DNA of 64,000 bases from Komagataeibacter nataicola. Its GTDB lineage: Bacteria > Pseudomonadota > Alphaproteobacteria > Acetobacterales > Acetobacteraceae. Made by a program: the position numbers and the translations under genes. The notes below the pieces were generated by a model. The model had not been told where the DNA came from, searched no databases, and worked only from the letters and a program-made list of their open reading frames with translations. The stretch is taken from contig NZ_NIRT01000009.1 in the NCBI RefSeq assembly GCF_003207795.1, positions 1 to 64,000 on the forward strand, given 5' to 3'. How positions within the stretch are numbered: position 1 is the stretch's first letter; each line of letters begins with the position of its first letter. Of this stretch, positions 32,332-41,589 are shown piece by piece.

Positions 32332-33762
32332 ATGATTTCCATGACTGAATTATGTGAACTATCGGCTGTTGAGCTTCTGTCGCTGTATGCAGCGCGGAAA
32401 CTCTCACCGGTAGAGGTGATCCGCGACGTCATTGCCCGTTCCGAGGCGGTGCAGCCGGTGCTGAATGCGTTTTGCAGCCTTGACCCCGAGCGCGCCCTCG
32501 CCACCGCCGTCGCGGCCGAGCGGAGCTGGATGGCTGGCCTGCCCACGCGCGCGCTGGAAGGCGTGCCGGTTTCCGTCAAGGATACAGCCATGGTGAAAGG
32601 CTGGCGCTTTGCCCGTGGTTCGCGCCTTGCCGAACATAATCCGCCCGCAACACAGGACTCCCCCTCTGTCGGGCGCCTGCGCGGGGCGGGTGCCGTGCTG
32701 TTCGCCTCCACCACCACCTGCGAAGGAGGGTGGAAGGCGGTCACTGACAGCCCGCTGACCGGCATCACCCGCAACCCGCACAATACCGATCACACGCCCG
32801 GGGGCAGCAGTGGTGGAGCCGGGGCCTCCATCAGCGCCGGGTGTGGCCCGCTGGCGCTGGGCAGCGATGGCGGCGGCTCCATCCGTGTTCCGGCCAGTTT
32901 CAGCGGCATATTCGGGTTTAAGGCAACCTTTGGCCGGGTGCCGATGTACCCCATTGGTCCGCATTATTCCGACATGGCGCATTTTGGCCCGATGACCCGC
33001 ACTGTGGCAGATGCGGGCCTGATGTTCTCGGTTATTGAAGGGCGCCACCCGATGGACCCCTTTACCACCGACCCGCTCCCGGCCTCTGATTTCCCGGTTA
33101 CGCCACTGCCACTGGCAGGAGTGCGGATCGGGGTGACGGAAGATTTCGGCTTCATGAAGGTCGATCCGGAAGTGGCGGCGGTCTATCGTGCCGCCATCAC
33201 GCGCATCGAGGCCGCAGGGGCCGTGCTGGTGCCGCTGGCCCCCATGGAGGACTGGCGCCCGACCTATCGCACCTTGTGGCAGGTGGGGGCATGGCAGTCC
33301 CAGCGCCGCCTGAGCCCGGCCGAGCGTGACCTGCTCGACCCCGAATTCCGTGGCTGGGGCGATCATGGCGCGCATATCCCCACCGGGGATTACGTTGATG
33401 CGATGATGGCGCGGCTGGCCTACCGCCAGGAATGTGCCCGCCAGCATGCAGCGGTTGACTTTGTCATCTCGCCCACCGTTTCCATCCTGCCGCTCAGGGC
33501 GGGGCTTACGGTGCCTGATGACAGCTGGCCGGACTGGCTGGAATGGGCCGGGTTCTCCCTGCTGTACAACATGACGGGCCAGCCCGCCTCGTCGCTGCCG
33601 GCGGGATATTCTTCCTGTGGCCTGCCGGTGGGCATCCAGATCGGGGGGCGTATCAATGATGATATCGGCGTGCTGCGCCTGAGCATGACACTTGAAGCCC
33701 TGCTGGCGGAAGCCCGCCCCGACCCGTCGGCTGCCTTCGACAGGGCCATGCGCAAAGGCTGA
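32332..33762 (+). CDS. amidase signature-family hydrolase (second of two)
   Basis: A 476-residue amidase from ATG 32332 (AGAAG just upstream; a further ATG at 32341 is possible, and the open frame to 32245 is not family-like). The triad is VSVKDTA (Lys83), TPGGSSGGAGAS (cis-Ser159) and GSDGGGSIRVPA (Ser183), all canonical. The N-terminus (LSAVELLSLYAARKLSPVEV) aligns with the first amidase (MSAAELTAHYESGRLSPVEV), indicating an old duplication followed by divergence. It probably hydrolyses an amide imported through the upstream receptor. Followed by the aldehyde dehydrogenase. Confidence 0.9.
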   Translation: MISMTELCELSAVELLSLYAARKLSPVEVIRDVIARSEAVQPVLNAFCSLDPERALATAVAAERSWMAGLPTRALEGVPVSVKDTAMVKGWRFARGSRLAEHNPPATQDSPSVGRLRGAGAVLFASTTTCEGGWKAVTDSPLTGITRNPHNTDHTPGGSSGGAGASISAGCGPLALGSDGGGSIRVPASFSGIFGFKATFGRVPMYPIGPHYSDMAHFGPMTRTVADAGLMFSVIEGRHPMDPFTTDPLPASDFPVTPLPLAGVRIGVTEDFGFMKVDPEVAAVYRAAITRIEAAGAVLVPLAPMEDWRPTYRTLWQVGAWQSQRRLSPAERDLLDPEFRGWGDHGAHIPTGDYVDAMMARLAYRQECARQHAAVDFVISPTVSILPLRAGLTVPDDSWPDWLEWAGFSLLYNMTGQPASSLPAGYSSCGLPVGIQIGGRINDDIGVLRLSMTLEALLAEARPDPSAAFDRAMRKG

Positions 33763-33858
33763 TCCGCACGCGGCCGCAGTGCCATGGGTGCTGCGGTCGC
33801 GCCCCTTGTGGTACGGTGCCCCCTGCCACGCCTGTGTCGATACTTCCGCAAGAGAAAC

Positions 33859-35304
33859 ATGATGATGTCCTATCCCGATACCCTGTTGTTTATTGATGGC
33901 CAATGGCAGGCGGCCAGCGATGGGCGCACGCTTGACGTGCTCAACCCCGCGACCGCACAGGTGATCGGCACGGTTGCCCATGCGGGGCAGCCCGAACTGG
34001 CGCAGGCGCTGGCAGCGGCACGGCGCGGCTTTGCCGTATGGAGCGCCACGCCTGCCTTCCAGCGCTACCAGATCATGCGCCGGGCCGCCGTGCTGCTGCG
34101 TGAACGCGCGGAAGAAGCGGCAACCTGCATGTCGCTTGAACAGGGCAAGCCCGTGGCGGAGGCGCATGCCGAGATGGCGGCCGCCGCCGATATCATCGAC
34201 TGGATGGCAGAGGAGGGGCGGCGGGCCTACGGGCGCCTCGTACCCGCGCGGCTCATGGGGGTCACGCAGTCTGTCATCCGCACGCCGGTTGGCCCGGTTG
34301 CCGCATTCTGCCCGTGGAATTTTCCGGTAAATCAGGTCGTGCGCAAGGTCAGCGCGGCCCTTGCCACGGGGTGTTCCATCATCGTCAAGGCCCCGGAGGA
34401 AACACCGGCCTCGCCCGCGATGCTGATCCGCGCCTTTGCCGATGCGGGTGTGCCCCCCGGGGTGATCGGGCTGGTATACGGCACGCCCGCCGAAATTTCG
34501 GAAACACTGATTGCCGATGACATCATCCGCAAGGTCACCTTCACGGGATCAACGGCGGTTGGCAAGATCCTGGCATCCCTTGCGGGCACGCACATGAAGC
34601 GGGTGACCATGGAACTCGGCGGTCATGGCCCGGTCATTATCACGGCGGATGCTGATATCACGCGTGCCGTCTCCCTCCTTGCCGCAGCCAAGATCCGCAA
34701 TGCCGGGCAGGTCTGTGTCTCCCCCACGCGGTTCCTGATCGAAAAGGGAGTTTTTGAGGCATTCCGGTCCGCCTATGTTGCGCGCATGCAGGCGCTGGTG
34801 GTGGGCAATGGCCAGCGCTCCGGCACCCAGATGGGGCCCGTGGTCAGCCAGCGGCGGCTGGAGGCGATCGAGGCCCTGGTCAATGAGGCGCGCGACAGCG
34901 GCGCAAAAGTGGAAACTGGCGGTACCCGCCTTGCAGGGCCGGGTTATTTCTATGCCCCTACCGTGCTGACGGGGCTGACGGCCGACATGCGTATCATGAA
35001 CGAGGAGCCCTTTGGTCCGATCTCGCTGCTCTGCCCCTTTGATACGCTGGAGGACGCCATTGCCGAGGCCAATCGCCTGCCATACGGGCTGGCGGCCTAT
35101 GCCTTTACCGGTTCGGGTGCGGTCGCGGCCCGCCTGCGTGATACGGTGCGCACGGGCATGCTGACCATCAACCATATAGGCCTGTCCCTGCCGGAAATTC
35201 CCTTTGGCGGGATTGGGGATTCCGGTTATGGCTCGGAAGGCGGATCGGAGGCACTCGACGCCTATCTCGATACCCGTCTGGTGACATCAATGGATTATAT
35301 GTGA
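33859..35304 (+). CDS. NAD(P)-dependent aldehyde dehydrogenase (succinate-semialdehyde-type)
   Basis: A 481-residue aldehyde dehydrogenase from ATG 33859; the frame to 33784 reads non-homologous sequence. Motifs are CPWNFPVNQV (Asn154), FTGSTAVGK, MELGGHGPVI (Glu252), NAGQVCVSPTRF (Cys286), MNEEPFGPI and PFGGIGDSGYGSEGG. The pattern is that of the GabD/alpha-ketoglutarate-semialdehyde group, so an omega-semialdehyde acid is a likely substrate. The kinase gene begins 15 bases after its stop, and a phospho-lyase-like enzyme is encoded in the same island, so the natural substrate may be the semialdehyde released by that enzyme, for example 2-aminoadipate semialdehyde (inference). Confidence 0.88.
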   Translation: MMMSYPDTLLFIDGQWQAASDGRTLDVLNPATAQVIGTVAHAGQPELAQALAAARRGFAVWSATPAFQRYQIMRRAAVLLRERAEEAATCMSLEQGKPVAEAHAEMAAAADIIDWMAEEGRRAYGRLVPARLMGVTQSVIRTPVGPVAAFCPWNFPVNQVVRKVSAALATGCSIIVKAPEETPASPAMLIRAFADAGVPPGVIGLVYGTPAEISETLIADDIIRKVTFTGSTAVGKILASLAGTHMKRVTMELGGHGPVIITADADITRAVSLLAAAKIRNAGQVCVSPTRFLIEKGVFEAFRSAYVARMQALVVGNGQRSGTQMGPVVSQRRLEAIEALVNEARDSGAKVETGGTRLAGPGYFYAPTVLTGLTADMRIMNEEPFGPISLLCPFDTLEDAIAEANRLPYGLAAYAFTGSGAVAARLRDTVRTGMLTINHIGLSLPEIPFGGIGDSGYGSEGGSEALDAYLDTRLVTSMDYM

Positions 35305-35318
35305 ACAGGGGGCATCCG

Positions 35319-36389
35319 ATGGGCGTGCCTGTCTCTTCCACCGGCATGGAAAAAACCGGGACCGATTTTGAAACGGCGCTGATCCTGCTTGAACAGCCAT
35401 CGCGGTCCATATCGGTGGAGGACGCAACCCGGATCGCGCATGACATGTTCGGCATGACTGGCGTGGTGTCACGTCTGCCGGGAGAGCGCGACAGGAATTT
35501 CCGCCTTCGTACCACGCAGGGCGGCGATTACGTGCTGAAAATCGCCCACTGTGCCGAACAGCCGGAAATGCTTGACCTGCAGGACAGTGTCCTGCGCTAC
35601 CTCAGGGCGAAAGACCCGACGCTGGCCGTGCCGGAACTGCTGGCCCCATCCGTGCCGCAGGCCGTATGGCGCGATGGTGCGGGTGAAGGGCGGATCGTGC
35701 GGATGGTGACATTCCTCCCCGGCACGCCCTTGGGCAACCGGCCAGCCACAGTGCCGTTATGCACCTCCATCGGGGGCATGCTGGGGCGGCTGGACCAGGC
35801 CCTGGCGGACTTTCACCACCCGGCCCAGTCCCACGCGCTTTTATGGAATTTGCGCAATGCGGCCTATATGCGCAATTTCATCCGCTATTTTCCTACCGGG
35901 GCGCAAAGGGCGCTGGCCAGCGGGGTGCTGGCGGCATTCGAACAGCAGGTGCAGCCTGTCATGGCGACGCTGCCAGCGCAGGTGATCCATAACGACTTCA
36001 ATGTGCATAATATCCTGTGCAGCGATCAGGTCATTGAGGGCGTGATCGACTTTGGCGATGTGATACGCGCCCCGCGCGTGCAGGATCTGGCCATTGCCGC
36101 ATCGTACATGATGGGGAGCGGCACGCAGCCGCTGGAGCAGTTCATGGCCATTCTTTCCGGCTATTGCCAGACCGTTGCGCTCACACGGGCGGAACTGGCG
36201 TGCCTGCCCGCCATGATGGGTGCGCGGCTGGTCATGTCGCTGGGCATCAGTTCATGGCGGGCCAGCCGCAATCCCGCCGATACCGAATACATCACGCGTA
36301 ACCAGGCCATCGCCTGGCAGGGCCTGTCCCGGCTGGAAGCCCTGCAGGACACCCTGCGCGACAGGATGCTGACCTTCGCAGCCGCTTAA
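35319..36389 (+). CDS. hydroxylysine-kinase-like phosphotransferase (APH fold)
   Basis: A 356-residue kinase of the APH/choline kinase fold. Motifs are YVLKIAH (Lys74, ATP), MVTFLPGTPLG, FHHPAQSHALLWNLRN, IHNDFNVHNIL (Asp226 catalytic, Asn231) and GVIDFGDVIRAPRVQDLAIA (Asp244 metal), then SYMM. FHHP...WNL(R/K)N and H-D-N-HNIL with IDFGD and YMM are the specific run found in animal and bacterial 5-hydroxylysine kinases (HYKK/AGPHD1), not in antibiotic-modifying enzymes. It would phosphorylate an amino alcohol so that the phospho-lyase-like enzyme at 19909 can act. ATG 35319 is preferred because AGGGGG lies seven bases upstream; a GTG at 35301 overlaps the dehydrogenase stop. Homoserine or ethanolamine are alternative substrates. 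Confidence 0.75.
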   Translation: MGVPVSSTGMEKTGTDFETALILLEQPSRSISVEDATRIAHDMFGMTGVVSRLPGERDRNFRLRTTQGGDYVLKIAHCAEQPEMLDLQDSVLRYLRAKDPTLAVPELLAPSVPQAVWRDGAGEGRIVRMVTFLPGTPLGNRPATVPLCTSIGGMLGRLDQALADFHHPAQSHALLWNLRNAAYMRNFIRYFPTGAQRALASGVLAAFEQQVQPVMATLPAQVIHNDFNVHNILCSDQVIEGVIDFGDVIRAPRVQDLAIAASYMMGSGTQPLEQFMAILSGYCQTVALTRAELACLPAMMGARLVMSLGISSWRASRNPADTEYITRNQAIAWQGLSRLEALQDTLRDRMLTFAAA

Positions 36390-36452
36390 CCGCAAGGGGC
36401 ATACGGGCTGATATGATACGGCTGGCCATGAGCCGCCCATTAGCACAGGACC

Positions 36453-37724
36453 ATGAAAAAGGTTAGTCAGATGCACAAGAATGCAAATATCACGATTGAT
36501 GGTCCCCGCCTGAACGAGGACATTGCCTTCACATCCCGTTTTGGCGCGACCCCACGGGGCGGTATCCGCCGGCTGGCCCTGTCGGCGGAGGACCGCCTTG
36601 TCCGTGACTGGCTGGCCACGCATGGTGAGGCGCTTGGGTGTTCCATTACGGTAGACACCATGGGCAGCCAGTTCCTGCGGCTGGAGGGGAGTGATCCTAC
36701 CCTCCCGCCGCTGATGATGGGCAGCCACCTCGACACCCAGCCCACGGGCGGCCGCTATGATGGCATTTATGGCGTGCTGGGTGGCCTGGCGGTATTGCGT
36801 GCCTTCCGGGCGGCGGGATATGTGCCGCGCCATTCAATTGAACTGGCCAACTGGACCAATGAGGAAGGGGCGCGTTTTGCCCCGGCCATGACGGCGTCAG
36901 GCGTTTTTAGCGGTGTATTCACGCTGGAGCAGGCCTATGGCCTTGCCGACCGTGATGGGGTCCGTCTGGGTGATGCCCTGCTCGCAATCGGGTATAAGGG
37001 CGATGAGCCCTGTGGCGCGCACCCGCTTGCCGCCTATTTCGAGCTGCATATCGAACAGGGACCGGTGCTGGAAAACGAGGGCAAAACCATTGGCGTCGTG
37101 ACAGGCGTGCAGGGCATGCGGTGGTTTGATGTAACCCTGACCGGTCAGGAGGCACATGCCGGGACCACGCCCATGGAACTGCGCCGCGATGCCCTGCTGG
37201 CGGCGGCCCGTCTGATGGTGCTGGCGGCGGATGTGGCGGCGGCGCACGGGCCGGATGCCAAGACAACCATCGGCATCATTGATGCAAGCCCGGGCAGTCG
37301 CAACGTAGTGCCGGGCGAAGTGCGCATGACGCTGGACCTGCGCCACCCTGATGATGCGGTGATAGACCAGATGGAAGCCGACTTCCGCACGCAGGCGGCC
37401 GAGATTGCACGCAGGGCGCACATTGAACTGTCGATCGAGGAAAGCTGGGGCTCGCCTTCCGTGCCGTTTGACCTGGCCTGCATCGGCATGGTGCGTGATG
37501 CAGCGGCAAAGGCGGGGCTAAGCCATCGCGACATCATTTCCGGCGCAGGACATGATGCGGCCTATATGGCCCGGATCTGCCCGACTGCGATGATCTTCAT
37601 TCCCTGCCGTGACGGGTTGAGCCATAACGAGGCGGAATATGCCGAACCGGAGGATATCGTGGCAGGCGCAAACGTGCTGATGCGTGCGATCATGGCGGCG
37701 GATGAACATTTCGATCCTGCCTGA
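36453..37724 (+). CDS. M20-family Zn hydrolase, N-carbamoyl-L-amino-acid hydrolase / ureidopropionase type
   Basis: A 423-residue amidohydrolase with the bimetal ligands of the family: GSHLDTQPTGGRYDG (His and Asp), NEEGARFAPAM (Glu), HIEQGPVLE (His), HAGTTPMELRRDA, GHDAAYMA and HNEAEY (His). The GGRYDG and HIEQGP signatures separate it from ordinary M20 peptidases and place it with hydantoinase/carbamoylase enzymes that hydrolyse N-carbamoyl amino acids to amino acid, CO2 and ammonia, or allantoate. It closes the plus-strand island, 63 bases after the kinase. Together with two amidases it suggests that the imported substrate carries an amide or ureido group. A broken IS5 starts about 45 bases downstream. 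Confidence 0.88.
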   Translation: MKKVSQMHKNANITIDGPRLNEDIAFTSRFGATPRGGIRRLALSAEDRLVRDWLATHGEALGCSITVDTMGSQFLRLEGSDPTLPPLMMGSHLDTQPTGGRYDGIYGVLGGLAVLRAFRAAGYVPRHSIELANWTNEEGARFAPAMTASGVFSGVFTLEQAYGLADRDGVRLGDALLAIGYKGDEPCGAHPLAAYFELHIEQGPVLENEGKTIGVVTGVQGMRWFDVTLTGQEAHAGTTPMELRRDALLAAARLMVLAADVAAAHGPDAKTTIGIIDASPGSRNVVPGEVRMTLDLRHPDDAVIDQMEADFRTQAAEIARRAHIELSIEESWGSPSVPFDLACIGMVRDAAAKAGLSHRDIISGAGHDAAYMARICPTAMIFIPCRDGLSHNEAEYAEPEDIVAGANVLMRAIMAADEHFDPA

Positions 37725-37770
37725 GTGTCTGACCGAAAATGAGTGGAGTGATTTCATGGGGTTATGATCC

Positions 37771-38555
37771 ATGGATTTACGAGACCCTGATGAGATCAGG
37801 ATGGTCTGGACTGAACTCACCCGCGCGCAGTATCAAAAGGACGACCTGGAGTATGCAGGCGACCTTCGCGATGCGGAGTGGGCGCTGAGGCCCGAGAAGA
37901 AACGGCTGGGCAGACCATGACGTACGGATTTGCGCCGGGTGATGGAGGCGATCCTCCATATCGTCACGACCGGCTGCCAGTGGCGGCAGTTGCCCCGGCA
38001 ATTTCCGGCCTTCACGACCGTACAGGGCTATTTCTACCGTTGGATCCGCGAGGGACGATGGGAAGCGATGAACCCTATTCTCGTGATCCTGTCGCGTGAG
38101 CAGGACGGGCGAGACGCCACGCCTTCGGTAGGCATTATTGACAGCCAGTCGGTTAAAACTGCTGAAAACGGTGGTCCACGCGGTTATGACGCGGGCAAGA
38201 AGATCAGGGGCCGCAAGCGGCATATCACAACCGACACGTTGGGTCATGTCGTGGCGGCTATCGTACATCCCGCCGACATTCAGGATCGTGATGGCGGGTA
38301 TGCTGGCGAGAAGTTGCGTGGCGCGCTGGCTGAACTCGGCCGATGCACGATCGAGATCGTCAGGCGTAGCGATCGGGCCAAGGCTTCGTCGTCCTGCCCA
38401 AACGCTGTATCGTGGAGCGTAGCTTTGCATGGCTCGAACGCTGCCGCCGCCTCCCGAAGGATGTCGAGGCAACAATCTTGTCATCCTACGCGTGGTTGAT
38501 GATTGCCCATATCCGCAGAGTTCTGCGGAAAATCAATCAAACCTCTTTCTGATTC
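37771..38555 (+). pseudogene. IS5-family transposase (IS1031-like group), disabled
   Basis: The frame begins MDLRDPDEIRMVWTELTRAQ, meets TGA at 37918 (GRP-stop-RTDLRRVMEAILH), and continues in the same frame through TTGCQWRQLP, FYRWIREGRWE, GIIDSQSVKTAENGGPRGYD and KIRGRKRHITTDTLG. About 25 residues around the second Asp are missing between DIQDRDG and GYAGEKLRGALAELG. One base is lost near 38383, and the C-terminus ([20 protein letters not shown]) is in another frame. Three independent lesions show long inactivity. The family-typical end GCTCTAAC-like sequence near 38555 may be the terminal repeat. Confidence 0.85.
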
Positions 38556-38822
38556 AGGCTCTAACCGACCCGTCTCATGTGCCAGAAGCAGAACCTGCAC
38601 AAATGCTGTTTCAATGGTAGTTCTGTCTGTGTGCCGAAACGTCGCCATCATGTCGTGATCCAGATGCAGGTCTGTCACCACAAAGCACGGACTTCAGATC
38701 TGGCGACAAAAATACGGCTGTGTGCGGTCAGGCAGGATGAAGCGACTTGCCTGTTATTCTATAAGCCCGGCGCTTTAGGGATTGTTATGTAATTTTTGAT
38801 ATAATTTGTGCAGTAAAGATTT

Positions 38823-39251
38823 ATGAATACTGTCCAAAAACCGTATCCGTCTGATGTCAGTGACGAAGAGTGGTCTCTGATTGTTCCATATCTCCTTCTC
38901 ATGAAAGAGGATGCTGAACAACGCCATCATGATCTGAGAGAACTGTTCAACGGTCTGCGGTATGTGATCCGTTACGGTATAGCATGGCGTGCGATGCCGA
39001 ACGATCTGCCACCATGGAGCGCGGTTTATCAGCAATCCCGGCCCTGCACGTCACCCCGGCAAACCGGGACGACAGGGCAGAAGTCGGTTCGCTGGCGGAA
39101 GCTATCCAGCAGGCAACAGATGGCAGTGTTGAACTGGCATGGGCCGATCAGGGCTATACCGGGTGCCTCAACCCTCGCCGCAATGCACACCATCGCCTTC
39201 GCTGGCTTCATGCTCAGAAATGCCGCCAACCTGTTCATCCAAAGTGCATAA
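38823..39251 (+). pseudogene. second IS5-family transposase remnant, deletion and frameshift
   Basis: The N-terminus reads MNTVQKPYPSDVSDEEWSLI, then NGLRYVIRYGIAWRAMPNDL and PPWSAVYQQSR, a different IS5 subgroup from its neighbour. After that the middle of the gene is deleted; another frame gives LHVTPANRDDRAEVGSLAEA and VELAWADQGYTG, and the original frame returns at the end with MHTIAFAGFMLRNAANLFIQ. The stop at 39251 lies 12 bases from the end of the convergent receptor gene, so the element abuts it. The stretch 38556-38822 between the two IS5 relics has no recognisable gene. Confidence 0.8.
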
Positions 39252-39262
39252 CAGCCTCTAGA

Positions 39263-41530
39263 TCAGAGATCAGCACTAATCGAAAACTTGAAGGTTTCAG
39301 GGTCACCCATGACCAGATCACTCTGGTAAACCGAGGCCCAGTAGCGCTGATTGCCGATGTTATCGACCTCAAAACGTGCGGTCAGCGGCTTCTTTGCCGC
39401 AAGGAAGGTGTAGCGCGCGCCAAGGTCAAAGCGTGACCATGCAGGCAGGTGCGTCGTATTCATGCTGTTGAACTGCTGCTTGCCGGTGCTGATGACGCGG
39501 CCAACCAGTGTCAGCCCCTTTACGAACGGCACGTCGTATTCAAGGTTCCCGTTGATGGTATAGTTCGGCACGCCAATCACGGTCTTGCCGTCATACGCGC
39601 CGCCCGCCGTATGCATCTGCTTGGCGTCGATCAGTGTCAGCCCGCCGTTAAAACGCAGGCCGCGCACGATCTCGCCATTGAACGTCAGTTCCATGCCCCG
39701 GTTCCGCTGTCTGCCGTCCTGCGTGTAAATTTCCTGTCCGGTATTGCCATAGGCTTCGGTCATGCCCTGCGGCATGGCGGTCTGGAAAAACGCGACGCCA
39801 GCGGCAAACCGCCCGACATCGTATTTCGCGCCTACCTCGTACTGGGTGCTCTGGTATGGCGCAAAAACCTGCCCGGCATTGACATAGGTGGCGCCCACCG
39901 TCTGCCCCGCCGACAGGCCCTGGATCCGGTTGAAATACAGGGCTGCATGTTTGACCGGATGGATGACAAGGCCAATGACCGGGGAGAACGCCGCTGCATC
40001 GTAATGGGTGCTGAGCTTGCCGGTGCCGTAGGCAAAGGAGTCCGACAGGATATCCTGATACCGGAACCCGCCCGTTAACGCGATGCGGTCGTGCCAGAAG
40101 GTCATCGTGTCTGACAGGAACAGGCTGTACAGCTTGTTCCACGCCACGCGACCAGGATTGTCCAGCGTGCCGCCGCTATAGGTTTCTGAGGGGGTGAACT
40201 GGGTGGGGTGATAGATGTTGCCTGCCTGGGAGGCGAGGCTCATGGAATAGGCGGCGTCTGATTCCTCCCATATCGCTGACCCGCCCGCGTTGATTTCATG
40301 CCTGATGGGGCCGGTGGACACATGCGCATGAATCCCGGCCTGCGTGGCTTCGTTCATGACGTTATACGCATCTGCCATCGCGCCCACGGTGCCAGCCCCG
40401 GTGCGGGAATTGGTCAGCGTGGTGGTCGCGTAATTGCCCATCTCATTACCGCCCTGCGCGCCGAATTTGCCATACGCGGTGATGTGGCTGCCAAAATCAT
40501 GTTCGATGTTCAGCGTGCCGAACAGGTAGCTCAGGTCGGTATAGGCCCCGCGCTGGCCCCAGTTTTCGGAAGGGGACGTGGCTTTCGGCGCGGGCATGCC
40601 GGTTGCCAGACTGGAGACGATGATTGCGCTGCGCCCGCCAAAGACCTGCTGCTTCTGGTAATTCATGTTCATGTCGATGCGCGTGTCGTCATTATGCCAG
40701 TCAAAGGCCACGCCAAGGGCCACATCGTCGCGCCGCTCGCCCTTGATCGCCGTCTCCCCATCCATACCGGCTGCATTGAAACGGAAACCGAAAGCGTGGT
40801 CCTTGCCAAACCGGCGGCTTACGTCAAATGCGCCACCGCCCTGTCCGCTGCTGGTGTAATCGCCTGTAATGCGCGTGATATCCGTCGCCGCCGCCCGTTT
40901 GGGGATCAGGTTGACGTTGCCACCAACGGCCGAACCACCGGGGGCCGCGCCATTGAGGAATGCACTGGCGCCGTTGAGCACCTGCACTGAATCATAAAGC
41001 TGGGGCGAGACAAGCTGCCGTGGGGTGACGCCATACAGGCCGTCAATCGCCACGTCATCGCCATACAGCGTGAACCCGCGGATCTGGAATAGCTGCGCGT
41101 AATTGCCATACCCCATGGTGGTGCGCACGGTGGGATCGTTCAGCAGCACGTCGCCCAGCGTCTGTGACTGCTGGTTCAGGATCAGGCTGGAATTATAGCT
41201 GCGGATGTTGAAGGGCACGTCCAGACCCTTCTTCTTTCCAAGCGCGCCCAGATCACCGCCGCTGCTGACATACATGCGGTTCTGGCGCGCGGCGGTGACG
41301 ACGATGTCTTCGTGCTGGCCCGGCGGGCTGTCAGGAGTGTCTTTTGCGTTCGTATCCGCGTCCTTCGCTGCGGCATTGCGAGGCGGCACATCGCCGGGAG
41401 AAGGGGACCGGACTTTCTTAGGCACGGGATAAGAAGCGTCTGTGGCAGCGACAGCTGCCACCCGACCGTCAACGCCCAGCAGCAGGCCAGATGCCAGAAC
41501 GGTGGTCAGGCAAAGCGCACGAAGATTCAT
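39263..41530 (-). CDS. TonB-dependent siderophore receptor (second iron receptor)
   Basis: A 755-residue receptor from ATG 41530, with signal peptide (MNLRALCLTTVLASGLLLGV), a Pro-rich linker, and a plug with VPFNIRSYNSSLILNQQSQT, TVRTTMGYGNYAQLFQIRGF, VAIDGLYGVTPRQLVSPQLY, VLNGASAFLNGAAPGGSAVG and GGNVNLIPKRA. The GGxxNLIPKRA and PGG-S patterns are typical of catecholate/hydroxamate siderophore receptors (TIGR01783-type). It ends FKFSISADL with a hydrophobic terminal strand. It stands alone rather than in an operon; 12 bases from its stop lies an IS5 relic. A Fur-like palindrome sits 41 bases upstream of the start. Confidence 0.9.
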   Translation of the reverse strand: MNLRALCLTTVLASGLLLGVDGRVAAVAATDASYPVPKKVRSPSPGDVPPRNAAAKDADTNAKDTPDSPPGQHEDIVVTAARQNRMYVSSGGDLGALGKKKGLDVPFNIRSYNSSLILNQQSQTLGDVLLNDPTVRTTMGYGNYAQLFQIRGFTLYGDDVAIDGLYGVTPRQLVSPQLYDSVQVLNGASAFLNGAAPGGSAVGGNVNLIPKRAAATDITRITGDYTSSGQGGGAFDVSRRFGKDHAFGFRFNAAGMDGETAIKGERRDDVALGVAFDWHNDDTRIDMNMNYQKQQVFGGRSAIIVSSLATGMPAPKATSPSENWGQRGAYTDLSYLFGTLNIEHDFGSHITAYGKFGAQGGNEMGNYATTTLTNSRTGAGTVGAMADAYNVMNEATQAGIHAHVSTGPIRHEINAGGSAIWEESDAAYSMSLASQAGNIYHPTQFTPSETYSGGTLDNPGRVAWNKLYSLFLSDTMTFWHDRIALTGGFRYQDILSDSFAYGTGKLSTHYDAAAFSPVIGLVIHPVKHAALYFNRIQGLSAGQTVGATYVNAGQVFAPYQSTQYEVGAKYDVGRFAAGVAFFQTAMPQGMTEAYGNTGQEIYTQDGRQRNRGMELTFNGEIVRGLRFNGGLTLIDAKQMHTAGGAYDGKTVIGVPNYTINGNLEYDVPFVKGLTLVGRVISTGKQQFNSMNTTHLPAWSRFDLGARYTFLAAKKPLTARFEVDNIGNQRYWASVYQSDLVMGDPETFKFSISADL

Positions 41531-41570
41531 TATCAAAGCCCATATAATGATGTTTCCAGCACCTTATTTC

Positions 41571-41589
41571 GCAACTGATAGTAATTTGC
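41571..41589. promoter_or_regulatory. Fur-box-like palindrome before the second siderophore receptor
   Basis: GCAACTGATAGTAATTTGC has matching GCAA/TTGC arms and agrees with 12 of 19 positions of the Fur consensus GATAATGATAATCATTATC by eye. It lies 41-59 bases upstream of the receptor start on the minus strand. With the site at 13639 it suggests iron-dependent control of both receptors. The rest of the gap to 41771 shows no gene. Confidence 0.45.

Noticed and set aside
32404-34167. Open frame of 587 codons antisense to the second amidase and the start of the dehydrogenase
   Set aside because: The plus-strand amidase and dehydrogenase have intact catalytic motifs; the antisense product is His/Arg/Gly-rich without a domain.
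35319-36389. Antibiotic resistance (aminoglycoside phosphotransferase)
   Set aside because: The fold is shared, but the FHHP, WNLRN, IDFGD and YMM pattern and the catabolic neighbours fit hydroxylysine-kinase-like enzymes instead.
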